Assembly: GCF_030272615.1 (NCBI RefSeq)
Contig: NC_081407.1
Span: 438,617,230-438,681,229, forward strand
DNA length: 64,000 bases
DNA from: Cryptomeria japonica
Taxonomy: Eukaryota > Streptophyta > Pinopsida > Cupressales > Cupressaceae
Direction: 5' to 3'
Positions 46,008-59,165 of the stretch are shown here, piece after piece (position 1 is the first letter of the stretch; each line of letters starts with the position of its first letter). The notes below the pieces were generated by a model. That model did no database searches. It was not told the DNA's origin and saw nothing but the letters and a program-made list of their open reading frames with translations. The translations under genes and the position numbers were made by a program.

Positions 46008-47757
46008 ACTCTCCTGAAGAAATTCAATTGATGTGGACCTTAATATGGCAACTTGGTATTGAATTGAGACATTAATCCCACATGCTTCGACCATCAACTC
46101 AGAATTGAATTCGCAAATCAAATTCAAAAAATGGGCTCCAACGGATCACAAGTTTTTTGAGTATTTCCCTAATTCGTTGTTTCGCCATTTCACGGAGTTT
46201 AAAACCCTCGCACCTTTCCTTTGCGAAGCAACGATGTTCGTCTGATCCTTGGAAACTTGCACTGCCTTTACTTTTTCCGGTCCTTCTGTATTAGTAATAG
46301 GCCCCACCTTCCTTTCACTACTTTGCGAAAGGTAAACCTTGTGCACTTCGATCATGTGAAACAACGCTAGTCGTCCGATCAATTACCACTCACTCAATCT
46401 TTACTACTTACGGTGACCACCAGTCTTTTCTACTAACCACACACCACCATCACTGCTAGTGGTCTTCGCCGCTTCGCGAAAGCTAACCACCCTGCAACTT
46501 TGAGCTGCAAAACAACGTCCATCATTGGATCCATCTTGAGATATACACCATTTAACACACTCAAACCTTTAAAGTGGGCCCTCGGCTTGGAAACCACTTG
46601 CTTTTTTTAATGACCGATGAATGAATCTTACGTGTCAATTGGCATTCGCTCAAGAACTCCATTGGGCTCCATTCTAGGACCGCCATGTGTTCTATTTCAC
46701 CATGGGTTTCAACACCATCGTCGACTAAATCAAAGCGGGCCCTCAACAATTCTTTGGAGCCACGTGCATCTAACAAGCCATCATTTCTCCTGACCAAGCG
46801 ACCCACCTGTCCTGCCATGTCATGCACCGTGTGATTGCGATGTCATTTCTCTATTTCACGAACGGTAAACTCCGTTTGATTTGGGGCTGCGAATCCACGA
46901 GGGTTGTCCGATCAACTCCAAGTTGATCGGTCTTTAAAACCATGACCTACTTATCCTTTGGGCCCACCAACCCTTTCGCTACTTCACAAACTTTAAACCT
47001 CAGGCAACTCTTCTTCACGAAGCCACGACAATCATTAGATCTTTGGAAACTGCTCACTTGTTAACCTTTTCGTGACCACCTTGCCCAGGACCTCCACCTT
47101 TTTGCTACTTCGCGAAAGGTAAAACATGGACATCTTTCAGCTGCGAATCTACGCGCACCATTGGATCAACTTCACACTGATCGTCCTTTAACCAAAGGAA
47201 CCGCTTACCTCCGGGACCCGCCAACTCTTTCGCTATTTCACAGAGGATAAATCACATGCATCTTGGGCTAGCGAAGCAACGCGAGCCTTTAGATCCAAAA
47301 CAAGAGGCATTCCTTTTACTTGACGAACAATCCTTTGGCCGAGCCCGCTTACCCTTTTCGCCACTTCGCGAACGCTAAACTGCAGGCATCTTTGGCCAGC
47401 GAAACAACGTACACTGCAGGATCAACTTTGACTTGCACAATTGTTAAGAAACCCGACAAAGATTAAAACAAGACATAAGTAAAGGCGTAAAAATTAAAAA
47501 TCATTTAAAACCTGCCTAGGGAAAACCTAAAGGGGGGGACACCTTCATGACGGAGCGACCCTTCCACTTATGTGGAAAAGTAATGCAAGAATAGAATGCA
47601 AGGGTTTTCAAAACATAGGAAGGGTTAAAATTTTCAAAACCTTAAACCCTCTTTGACCCAAAAAGCACAGAGGCAACAAGGTTATGCCAAACACATCTTT
47701 GCAGATTTTAGTCGATTATGGGACAAGAATACCCAAGTTTCAAAACAGTGATAACAA
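46008..47757 (-). repeat. Right arm of the large inverted repeat, with array copy 3
   Basis: Reverse complement of 23,220-25,024 lacking about 51 bp. Array cores on the minus strand lie at about 46,145-47,420. The arm ends at 47,757 where its partner begins, 139 bp after the integrase stop of element B. No integrase sequence follows on this side. Confidence 0.85.
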
Positions 47758-49099
47758 TATGATTCAAAATGATCCTAAAATGCACTATAGGAATGAACTC
47801 TTAAATAAGCATAATTTGTAATGTCAAAATTTTTGGGTATGCAATTTTTTACATTAAATTTTGCTCCCACTTTAGAGGGATTGTGCCACTAGGTGATAAA
47901 ATTATGATTAATTACATAAAAATGCTAAAATTAAAATTCAGAATATATCAAATATTTTGTAAAAATGACACACAATGATCTTCAAGAGAGGAATCCATGA
48001 CTCCATACCGAGATCTACAAAAAATAAACATGTTAAACAAAACCTATTTAACATGAAGATATCAAGAAACATAAACTTGCAACACAAACATATCAATATG
48101 TCATATATAATTCGTCATATACAAAACCCATACAAAATAAAATTGGACAATAAAGATATAAAAATAAATCAAGCAATCCATCCATAATCATGGAAATCCA
48201 TATTCATAGGAAATAAGAATGAAATTTTTTCTAGCATTATTTGTTGTTAGAAAATAGAAAGATAATGTCAGGAATCACAAGTTCTAGCATACTATATTTC
48301 TAGGTGATTCATATGTAAACACATTGATATTCATGTGTAAGAACATGCTTATTATTAGGCAATCTTGATAAAGGCAACAAACTCTAAGAGTAATTTATAA
48401 GCCACAAATTATAGATATTAGGAAAGCATGCCAGTAGTGTAAATGGTGAATGTGTATATATCATATTCCCCTTTTTAAAATAATTGCATATAAAAAGTGT
48501 ATGCAATCAATTTTAAGGTATTTGAAAGGGATATAAAAAGAAACAATTCTTAGGAAGGACATATGCTAAAGATCATGTCTCTAGCGTCAACAATATTTTT
48601 TTCTTGACAATAGGCAAAATAGGTTGTGCTTGCCCATAATATATGGGCAAGGAAAAAATTAAGATGGTTGTGATATTAGTGAGAAATATGGGTGCACCTA
48701 AATTACGCTACAATAAAATGACAACAATTAATGAAAGAAATTTGTGAGTGTGACATAATAGGTACCAACACAACCAACTGAATAAAAATGGGAGTGGAAT
48801 AAACAAAAATATAGAGATGAAATGATCTAATGTCACTATTGGGTGTACCTCACTAGAGAAATAAGGAAAAAAAAAATCTAAAGAGAAAGACATATTATAA
48901 TGAATACTTGGTGTATGATAGGAAAAATAACAATAGAATAAAAAAATTATAAGAAAAGGGGGAAGTGTATTGTTTATACCAGGAGCTAGACATAGTGGGT
49001 ATATGGGAGGCTTCACAAATGGCAGTGGTATCCACAACAACATAGGGCAAATGATAAGTTGTGATAGGAATAGGGATAGAATGATTTTCAAAAAGAGAC
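47758..49099. other. AT-rich sequence without a supported gene
   Basis: I see no domain-like frame. By position, the part next to 49,100 may be a worn pol start or 3' part of the minus-strand gag relic to its right. Confidence 0.4.
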
Positions 49100-50620
49100 A
49101 ATGGTCAACATCATGGGTATCAAATTAAAAAATTTATTGTGTGTTGACTTGGTCTTATGTACCAAGATAAAAGTGCCATCAGGACAAGAACAAATAAGTG
49201 TATATTATGAGAGTGATATCACCCTCTTTAAGAAGATCTTAACTCTTAGATTTTAAAGCATGTCAATGATTTGTAGAGTGGCCAAACATCCTATGATATA
49301 CAAAAGAAAGATGGAATTGAGAACCATATATAAGTAATTTTATAAATGAGATAGGTGAAGGAGTGACAACGTTAGCTTTAGAGAATGGAAAGGATGTGCT
49401 CAAAAGGGTTAGTAAGAGTTGTGTAGGATATATGTTTAGTTTTGGATGGATAAGAATAAGTTGGATACGTGTAGAAAGGTCACAAGAGAGAAATTTTGGT
49501 AGTTCGGTAGGAGAGGGTTTGTCATATTTCTAGTGAGAATGCTCTAGAAGGATTTGGTCAACTTCAATGCATGAATAGCTAAGTAATAAAGAGAAGAAAA
49601 TTACTACAAAATTAAGGCTTTTAGGATATGAAACAATTAGTTCTCTATAAAAAGAGTTATAATAGGGTTTTTGGGAGGTCAAAAACCGCATCAAACAAGC
49701 AAGGAAAATAACAAATAGGTAAAATCCCCTAATATTTTCATTAATAACTTATTAACATTGTTCCAAGTGAGTAAGCGAGACTTCGGGTTCCATATTAGAG
49801 TAAAAATGAGAGATAGAGGCATGGGTAACACAAAAAGATGAGTGTAGGGAATTGAGGGGTAATCTATAGAATTGGTCTAAGTTGATGTATGCCAAAGTGG
49901 TAGGAAATAATCTAGTCAAGATAGAATCATAATAGGCATGGATTAGAAAAAGGGTAGAGAAGTGTCTCACATGGTGTAAAGGATCACCATGCCCATCATA
50001 CTTTTCAAAACAAAGAGCCCCCATACCAACAAAGGAGGGGTATATTATAATAGTAGGAGAGAAGGGGGCATATCCATGGAAACATAGAAGGAGAAATATG
50101 AGGACATAGATAAATGCTCAAGTTAGATGAGAGCTATTGAAGTGTATCATAAACTTAAGATATTTCAAGTAAAGTATAAGAAATGAGGAATGTGGGTGAA
50201 GGAGGTAACACTGTGTCATGAGTAAGGAGAGAGGTGTGGATTAAGATGGGTGTTGTAATAGTAGAAGGAGAGGTAGGATGAGATATCTCATGAGATACAA
50301 ATGATGATGCATGCAAAAGGAAATGATATAGAAGAGGCAATAGGTAAATGAGGTGAAGAAATGAATTGGGAGTGATCTAGGTGTAGAAGAAGTGGCTTAG
50401 ATATAGGAGAAAATAATGTCCATAAATAATTATAAAAATAAGAGGAATCAATGCTTATTATTTGATTAATGTTAACAAATGAGATGTTAAGGAAGTGATC
50501 AATTAAGTTAGCATGCACAATATTTTTCATAAATTGGAACTCATCTTTCAAAGAAATATGAAAGGAAGTGTATGAGAAGAAGTTCCATCTCGCTAGAAGA
50601 AATGATTAATACAAGTATGA
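49100..50620 (-). pseudogene. Tat-type gag relic
   Basis: Reading leftward: a Ser/Pro/Thr-rich N-terminal region (50,340-50,155), then an open 90-codon stretch (50,024-49,752) reading FEKYDGHGDPLHHVRHFSTL and TRLFPTTL, the core of a Retrotrans_gag domain of the GDP..H(V/L)R.F type. Near 49,310-49,230 is YHRMFGHSTNH followed by a stop and HALKS, a worn zinc knuckle of the same type as in element A gag. Stops and shifts are frequent. Sequence unlike element A at the base level, so it is a separate, older family. Confidence 0.72.
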
Positions 50621-52050
50621 GCCTCAATAAGGGAATTATACTTCATCTTATATCATACATGGTACATTATACCTAGCAAGTTACCCTTCAAGTCAATATC
50701 ACTTTTTTTATGGATTCCAATTTTTTGGTATTATGCTAATATATTACACCACTATTACTCTATCATTTTCACATTGGTTATACCATAGATGACACATGAT
50801 ATACAATTATATTATATTTAAAATTACCCTTTACAATTGAGAAAAAATTAGGAATAAATTTTATGGTATTTCATACGTAGATGATTTATAAGATTTGATA
50901 AATCTAAGCACCGCTTGACAATTTAATATAATTAACAATATTTTATTAGGAAAACCACCACTATCCAAAGGATCACACATAGATGTCTTAGGTTAAGACC
51001 AAACCCTTGTAACTAATAAGGGAGAAACCACCAAAGGCACACCATACAAGCCCATAGAAAGCTAACAACAATTTTTTTCTTTTTATCTAATTTAGATCCA
51101 CACGATATTATTAATGTGTGGGAAATACATAAGTTTTATCACATTAATGAAACAACACTCCTAAATTAAATCTTGGGAAGATGCAACTTTAAAATGTTAA
51201 GCTCAAATGTGGTGTAGATTTATCATTTTTGTGGTAAGGTATCACAACATAAAATAGTGAGGAGAAAATGTTATCAAGGGTTTAGGGTATCTTTATAATG
51301 AGTAAACTTTCTAGTCTCGACCAAGATTAAAGAAGAGTGTTACATATAAGGCTATGAGTGTATCTTGATTGATTACCTTATTGGCCATAAGGTTAACTAC
51401 CTTATTGGGTTCACTAAAGCAATACAAGAACACTCTTTTATTAAATATATTACAAATATGAATTGTTCCTCCTTCTAGTTTGGATTAAGGCATTTATGGA
51501 GTCAATTGCTAAGTAGTAAAGATTCACTTTCTACCACTAAATTCTTTGCTCCTAGAGAATTCGCTAGTGATAATCCCATCACAACCACTTCATAATTTCT
51601 TTTATTATTTGAAAAAATGTGTAATAAACAATTTTGATTCCATATAAATGTCCCACATTTGCCTATGTAGGATTTCCTTCAAAAGCTTTTAAAACTCATT
51701 TAGGAGTCTTAACCAAACAACAAAAATTCTAACTTATTGTTGATCTCTTAATCTTTTAACAAAAAACAAATGCCAATTTTTTTTTATCATAGACATCTTT
51801 TTTATTTTTATCGGTAATTTTGTTATATTGATTTTCAAAAATAGCTACATTCAACCAGAGCCATTTAGATTTCAACATCAGCCCAAAATTTTAGTTCAAA
51901 CCTACTGTGCAGAGTTCCAACCGGAAATAGAAGTAAAAACAGTACTGTGCAGTCATGCATAAAATATTACAGTCATCCAGAAATATTGTTTTTTTTAAAA
52001 ACCCATATCAGCATAAAACACAAAAAGCAGATTTTTGGCACCGTGATCAC
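50621..52050. other. AT-rich sequence without a supported gene
   Basis: No coding signal, repeat pair or structured site could be supported by eye. Confidence 0.45.
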
Positions 52051-52746
52051 TCAATCCGAATCGCTCTGGTTCGGCTTCTTCACCTCCTCATCTGCAATCT
52101 CCGCCAAAGCTTTCCCTTTGGCTGCTTCAGTCTTCATCTTCGGAATGCAGTCCAGGTTCCCAAAGTCTGGGTCGCCTTCAAGGCTAGCTAGGAACTGAAC
52201 CGCTCTCCCCTCCTCGAAATGGTCACGAAGTTCTCTTCCCACCTCCATGCGCACCACCACCTTGAGTGCCTTTAGGACCTCATCTATTCGTATCAACTTG
52301 ACACAGAGCTTCATGGCTTCCCAGCCAATTCGAGCTCGTTCCCTGCATTGCTCCTTTAACTGATTCTCCGGTCCTCTGACAAACAGTAGTATCTCCTCCA
52401 CTGCCTCTCCTTCTCGGATACGAATTCCGGTTTGAAGGATTACCCATTCCAGGATGGAATCAAGATTAATCAAGTAGTCCCCATCAACAAGCTTTTTCAT
52501 TGTAAGCTTGACTTTCTCCACTTCGGGTTCAAATTCGCAAGCCCAAGCCATTATCAAAGAATAGACCTCCATGTTTGTCCTGTACCTAAAATGGATATGC
52601 ACCAATTCCTCCCCCAGCATTAGCCGAGCCACACTCCACAACTTTTCTTCCTTATATTTAAAAAGACCTTGCATTCGTTTGTCTGACACCATTCCCAGAA
52701 GAGGGACCAATTTCTTCTCTATTCTGAGAGTGAAATTAGCCTCCAT
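52051..52746 (-). CDS. Intact 231-codon ORF of unknown function
   Basis: It starts at ATG 52,746 (MEANFTLRIEKK) and ends at 52,051, with no internal stop. The sequence is mostly helical by look, charged and Leu-rich, without a signal peptide, membrane segment or zinc motif. The C-terminal third is acidic to mixed (KGKALAEIADEEVKKPNQSDSD). Just upstream on the same strand TTTTGTTTCAACAG resembles a splice acceptor, so it may be the last exon of a longer gene or a processed copy. It lies 320 bp downstream of an RNase H-like fragment on the same strand. GC is higher than in the flanks. No family recognised. Confidence 0.5.
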   Translation of the reverse strand: MEANFTLRIEKKLVPLLGMVSDKRMQGLFKYKEEKLWSVARLMLGEELVHIHFRYRTNMEVYSLIMAWACEFEPEVEKVKLTMKKLVDGDYLINLDSILEWVILQTGIRIREGEAVEEILLFVRGPENQLKEQCRERARIGWEAMKLCVKLIRIDEVLKALKVVVRMEVGRELRDHFEEGRAVQFLASLEGDPDFGNLDCIPKMKTEAAKGKALAEIADEEVKKPNQSDSD

Positions 52747-53065
52747 CGGACCTGCTCAAACCCTGTTGAAACAAAAAATAGACTGCAGAGACACAACAAA
52801 CCTTCATTAAACCGGTTTTTAACTAATACATTACTCAAAATTCAAAACAGTTATAAATCCACCGTCATCTGCGACGAGCCATCAATGCATAATCTGTGAT
52901 ATTAATGGAAAGATATTTCATGGCAGATTTACTATCCACCGCCATTGTCTCAAACAACTACTTCGTGCTTTTGAACTGCCACATTAATTACATTGTTTGT
53001 GATAGTGATTACTTGTCCTTTTTAGCTATCTTTATCGCTTACTAGTTTGTGCTTCTTGGACTGCA

Positions 53066-53600
53066 TTAAATCCACTTCCATACTTTGCTAGTTCCCGACC
53101 ACCACTTCGCCACTTGACTTGTCATGTCACATCCAATATTGGAGAGGAGGTCCGCCACTGCATTGGCACCTCTCCTGACATGGGAGACCCGAAAATCCTC
53201 AAAAGAAGTGAGTTTTTCTCGTATTATCTCCACCCAATGAGATAGTTTCCACGAGGGGGTGGTACCCTTCACTATTGCGTTGATCACCACTTGGGAGTCC
53301 CCTTCCAGGTGCACTTTTGGTACTTTCATGTTTAAGGCCAATTCAGCGGCCATTAGTGCCACCTGTGCTTCAACTTCATTATTTGTCCCATTCTATAGTC
53401 GTTGAGCCCCCTTGAATAGAATAACCCCTTTATCATTTCTTGCAACTACTCCCACTCCTGAGATTCCCAACTTTCCCCTAGAAGCCCCATCAAAGTTTAT
53501 TTTAATCTAGTCCTTAGTAGGCGGTTCCCATTTAGCCTCTTCTTTTGCTGATTCTGAAAGGGGATTAGCCCTCCGGAACCCATTAACGGGTTATCATAGA
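53066..53600 (-). pseudogene. RNase H-like fragment (RVT_3 type)
   Basis: The minus strand reads IKINFDGASRGKLGISGVGVV (first Asp), then NNEVEAQVALMAAELAL (Glu), VHLEGDSQVVINAI (Asp) and VRRGANAVADLLSNIG (final Asp). This is a full plant RNase H-like domain as found at the end of some LINE proteins and in host RVT_3 proteins. Stops in the part right of 53,362 (before NGTNNE and in TKD-IKINF) show decay. The last 98 codons are open. Confidence 0.75.
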
Positions 53601-56600
53601 CATCTTACATCATATATTCAACATATATTAAATCTTTAATGAAAAAAAAAAACCTATTAAAGCCATTGAATTTAGAAACATGTAAAAAAACAAGTTTTAT
53701 AAATCAATAATATAGAAAAAAATAAAATTGCACATACCAAAATCAAACCACATTGCATAAACTATATCACATATGGAAATTTGTCCACAAAAATAAAATA
53801 AAAATCACTAGTCAATCTCTACTTTTGGAGCACCATTCCATTATTAACTAGATTATATTCCATCAACCACAACATAATAACCAAACAAAATAATAGAATT
53901 AACAATTGCCAAATGAATTAGCTAAACCACTCCCAAACCTTTCATTTTCAATAATCAATCTCAAATCTTAATATAATTCAGATTGCACATGTCAAATAAT
54001 TAAGCTGACTTTATTTTCCCCAAAAATATATTAACTCTTCTTTTGAGGTGCATCACATGTTAAATCAACATTAAAAAAATGGAAAACTTTGGCATATTGA
54101 TGAAGTTAAATGCATTTAATATCTTTTAGGGATTTGTATATTGGCCTTGTGAAGCCTAGATGTTCACTTCGGAATTGAAAGGATAATTCATTATAGCAAA
54201 TTGGGGCAAACGACATGTGGGGTCCAAAAGAGGGCGACATAGGAATTGGGATAGTCAAAATGCCTTTTGTTGTCTTTCGAGAAGAAATTGATCAAAACAA
54301 TGATTGAACTATTATTCGGTGCTATTAATTTGAACTTTCCATTTCTATTCCACCGAAAGCATAGTTCCACCAAAATGTACTTTAAAATGTCCATTTAAGT
54401 CAAACTAAATCATCACAAATTAGGGCATGTGATTTGCCACTCCAGAGTCAATCAATACCTCCATCATGTCTTATAGCAAAAGAAAGTCAAAACCTACAAG
54501 TATGTTTCACACTTAAGATTTGCCCATTTGAGAATTTCTATATCATTTAATAAGATGAAGGAGCAAAAAGAAAGAAAGAAGCGAGATTCCCCGATAGTAA
54601 TGGTAGTTAAGATTTTTATAAATTGAATGTTATGAAAGATATCTTGTTTTAGGTTTGATATAGAAATCTCTATTCAAGTCCAAGGAATCCATTCATTAAG
54701 ATTTTAAAGTTTTGTTCTTTGTTATTAATTTGAAAATTTGATTATGTGTTGTTTAGGTTTATGTTGCAGGTGGGTTTCTAGTTTTTGTGTGTAGAGTTAA
54801 TTTCTAATTGTAGTATTGGATTCAACATGTGAATATGACTTTTTGATTCATAGATGATTTAATATATATTCATAGGGTAAAAAAATTTCACCACTTTATT
54901 TGATATTTGGATTTGGTAAGGATAGGTAGTTCTTGGAATGCCCTATGGTTTCATCCAAGAAGTTAATTGAGAAAATTGGACGAACATTTTTTTTTGCATT
55001 GTAAGTGTGAAACTTAGATGTTGCATTGCATAATTTCACATGCATTAGGTATCAAAATGTAGCACAATGACACAAATGACATCATCACCAATATACCAAG
55101 CATGATGACTCAAACAAAACGCTTCAGAAGGCATGAAACAAGTCACCATAATGACCATGCAAGATGATGGAGCTTAGGAATACCTACACAAGGGGTAGGT
55201 CCATGATATTGTTCTTTGACAAACACAAGGAATAAGATGAGAGTGGCACCCATTTCATGTCCATTCCAAAATAGCACAAAATGGCATTCAAACACTTAGG
55301 AATACCTATACAAGGGGTAGGTCCATTGAGAGGTACAAAGTCCCAACCAATCGAATTGATGACTAGTCGATTTCACACCAAGGTGTGCATCTTGAAATGA
55401 AAGAGAGGATAACTTACAAAACATGACATGTCTCTCCATAGTGAGATACTAGAAAGACTATGTAGACCAAGGGGAATAGTTTTATTCTCTCGGATATTTT
55501 TGGAAAAAGTGTTAAAAGTTCCTTTTTTTCTAATAGATTAAGAGTGTAGTGCACATTAGGACATTAAAATGCTTCCAGGACACTAGCATGCCTAAAGGAC
55601 TTTAGTGCTCTTGAAATGTGGTCTATTTGTTGCACTATAGTCCTGATCAAAATTTTACTAGAATAGACTACTCATGTCCAAAATGCAAAAAAATACAAGG
55701 GTTTTCCTATAAAGAATTAAGTTCCTAAAATTAGGTACGAACCTAGAATTAGCTAGACCAGTTCTAATACTCTAACCACATAGGTTCTTACTTTCATTAC
55801 ATCTCAAACACCACTCTTGATGAGAGCACATGGCAACTAAAATATAGATCAAAGGATCACACACTAATAAGATTAGAGAGGTAGGAGAAATCTAATGACA
55901 CACTTGGCTCACTCAATGCTAGTCATCCTCACACAATCATAACTCTCAACATAAAAGAAGGTCCAAAAATTACAAATGAGTCAAGAAATCACTTGAATCT
56001 ATGGGTAGGACAAATAGAACATTCATAATACTTCATCGAATCCCTAAACCTACTAACATCTATTCACTTGCATAGATGGGTAAACATAAGTGACGAGACT
56101 AGTGAGCAAGCTAGGTGCACAACCACACTATAAGATAACAGTTTTTTACTATCCAATATACATTTGAATAAATGAATTAAATAAAGCATACATTACATCC
56201 ACACTAGTTAATATGTGCATTCTACAAGAATATGAAACTAGGTTCATCTAATCATTTTTTTATTACTAGGACCTAAATAATTATTAGAATGGCCCAAGCT
56301 ACATGAGATCATAAATGGGGGACCTCATCCCTAACATGAACACACTTATTTATATGAATAGTCCAAACTAACAAGTACAATAGCCCAATAGTTTCATAGA
56401 GCTGATGAGCACATAAACCTAGCAAGGATTTGGAGCATGAAGACCCATATCTTTGACACTAAGGCTCAAGCCTATGAGCACATTGGATCATTGAGGGTAC
56501 AATACTCACGTTCACAATTCCAAAAAAAAGGTTTGAATCTTGATTGTGAGAACTATTCCATGACTTAAACATCAAGTAGGTTGTGAATGACTCATTTAAT

Positions 56601-57849
56601 CATTTTTACCACAAAAATATGAAAAAATGATATAAAATACTATGCATGTTCAAAACAACATTAAGATACATCAAAAGTAAGGATGGGACCCTCACAACTT
56701 GTATTAGTATATTGTAATACAAATTAAATGAGATCAAACTAACAATTACAACTTTACATAGGAGGACTTTTACATTCCAAATTATATATTTTATTCAAAC
56801 TACATAAAGATGATATGTTACAACACTAAAATATGGTACTCCTCCTAGAATCCTAAGATCCTTTAAAGGATCTGTGAATCCTCCAAGGGTGGTTCAACAC
56901 TACCTAGACATGTGGATCCCTTGGGTCCATCGTATGTCATTCCTATGTTTCCATGTTCCTTGGAAATTTATCCCTAGGATATGAGAGAAAAATATTGAAT
57001 ATTTGTACTTTATGGCTAATTGTAATTTCATTTTCAAGAGATGAACATGAAAATATGACAAGGATAAATTTAAATGGGTAAATTACTCCCCTTTGGACAT
57101 CCACATTAGGATATGAAGGGTCGTGCTTTGGGTGCCCAAGATTGGGAGGAGTAAAGGTGTCCATTAGGAGATCTAAAGAGTCATTGAGGAGTTACAAAAT
57201 ATCCAAAAGGCTAAAGGTTTGAGTGGCTATGGGACAGGTACCCATGTTGGAGCCTTTTGAAGGACATTAATATTTTATCATGTCTATTGGTTGTTCACTT
57301 TCCTAGGAATGGATTTTTGCAATTGATTTCTTGCCTCTTGTTTTGGGAAAACATAGTGGTTTCCCCTCTCTTGATCTGCTATAAATTGGAGCTATTACAT
57401 AGTGGTTTCCCAAATTTTTAATATTATTTTCTCCACATTTGGATGCCTAGGATGAAATAAATAATGATTTAAGAGGTGGAAAAATGAGTGACCTTTGGGC
57501 TTTTCCAAGTGGGGGCTTGGAAGAGGCAATATGTGTTTCTTGGTATTCCATCATTTATTATATTTAATGCAATGTTTATCTTGCATGATTGTGTGCCCAA
57601 GTTGGGGGAAAAGTATTGGAGCCAAAACCGGCGTCCTTTCAACTTCTGTGGAGGTAATCCAAGAGTTGTGATAATTTGGAATGAAGAGTCTTTTTTGGAC
57701 ACCTTTATTGGTGGTTTTGGAGCTCTTGCCATTCTATAAAATTAGCCTTTTAGATGTAGAAACAATGAAGAACAGTTTAATGTAGATTTACTCTGCAGGA
57801 ATTGTAGCATCGTAAATTGCATCACTGTGCAATTTATTGCTTAGCTAGG
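53601..57849. other. 4.2 kb AT-rich sequence without a supported gene
   Basis: No domain-like ORF. A 33-bp stretch around CTTAGGAATACC, then CAAGGGGTAGGTCC, occurs twice 122 bp apart (about 55,173 and 55,295). Short ORFs of 60-85 codons occur at 54,191-54,394, 56,943-57,164 and 57,488-57,739, none with recognisable content. Confidence 0.5.
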
Positions 57850-59165
57850 CCCCATTTTAGTGTTCCTAACCTTCCATGCCCAACATGCTTGATCCTACCC
57901 CAATTTAGCATATGTTTTTGGCATCTCCTTCTCATTTTGGACCTTAGGTCCCAATTTGAGGCCACATTGGGGGAGCAGGTTGCCTAGGGCACCTAGCTCC
58001 CCAATGTTTGCCCCCAAATTTAAACCATAGCACACTCAACTAGGTTGAGCGATAAATATTTTCTCATGATGGCCTACATTGAGTTTTACACCTCAAAATT
58101 CTTGGGATAAATATATAAGCAAGGTATCCTCTCTCATTTTGAGAGAGTACTAGGAGGCTTGACAATATAGACGCAAAAGGAGACAACTAAAGACCATTCA
58201 ATTTCAAGAGCAAGTGATTAAGCATCAAGGCATTTAAGGGAGTAATTGGTAGATCTATGTATCTTTCATGGCATCCATGATCTTATCTTCCTAAGTTCAA
58301 ATACATTCAAGACAACAATAATATCTTCATGAGCATTTTGACATCAAAGAGGGTTATGAAGGTATAAAGATTCCATTTTTAATTCTAGCCTTTGCTACCT
58401 AACAACACACTTTCAATTCAATTCAATTTCAAGGTTGATTCCAAAAGGAGGGTTTGAATTAGGAAAACCCCTTTCTACCCAATATTTTCTCTCTTTTTTG
58501 TTGTGTAGGAACAAGTGGTGCACCTACGGAAACAAATATAGACTAATTAGGTGGAGATCTATAGTTTTCAATTTATTGAAGAAGAAAGTGCTAGGAGCAG
58601 TCTGAGCACAACGATCCAGTCCTAGGAGTGGGTTGATTGGGGTGCCCCAGTCCCTCCATTTCTACCTCAAATTTGGATTGTAGGTTAGTTACAATTTGTT
58701 TTGTTGTCTCCTCTTATGAAATTGGTTTTCCATTATGTGTATGCTGAAAGCTATCAATTTTATCCCATTTGATCCTAGTTCATTTGATTCTCATTTACAA
58801 TTGCATAGTTATCTTCAACTACTCCACAATTAAGGATCATTGCATCCACTTTGTGCTTGAGCCTTCTTAAGCCTTGTGGATCAACTTCCTTTCAATGTAA
58901 GGTATGGCATTGGAATAGCTTCCTTGTTTTCATGCATAAACTTGTGAATCATATTTCCCTCACCATTATTTTTTGGCAAACTTGACATATCCTATGTTTA
59001 CTTCTAATTTTCAGATCTAATTTGTATGAATTTCATTAATTCATATTTGCAATAATATAGCTTATGCATTTAGAGATTCATATTTCCTTCATTTTATGCA
59101 ATGTTTAAACAGTCAATTTATTAAAGATTTGTATTATTTAGAAATTTCCTTCATTAGCTTGGTGC
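57850..59165 (+). other. Candidate LTR and leader of another Ty3 element (C)
   Basis: GATAAATATATAAGC (TATA-like, about 58,107-58,121) is followed about 1 kb later by a gag-like start, the order found in LTR elements. A TGG-starting stretch after GGAACAAG near 58,510 might be a primer-binding site. No second LTR is in the window, so this stays tentative. Confidence 0.35.

Noticed and set aside
24599-46382. A 78-codon ORF kept in array copy 1 (24,599-24,835) and inverted copy 3 (46,146-46,382)
   Set aside because: It lies across array units, overlaps the hairpin cores, and is not open in array copy 2. Similarity is explained by recent common origin of the arms.
23220-47757. Inverted arms as terminal inverted repeats of one giant DNA transposon
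   Set aside because: The arms begin inside element B's 3' region, contain array sequence also present internally at 40 kb, and have no matching flanking duplication.
57488-57739. 83-codon ORF with an evenly mixed composition
   Set aside because: Isolated, no recognisable motif, and the opposite strand is open over the same stretch. Not enough to call a gene.
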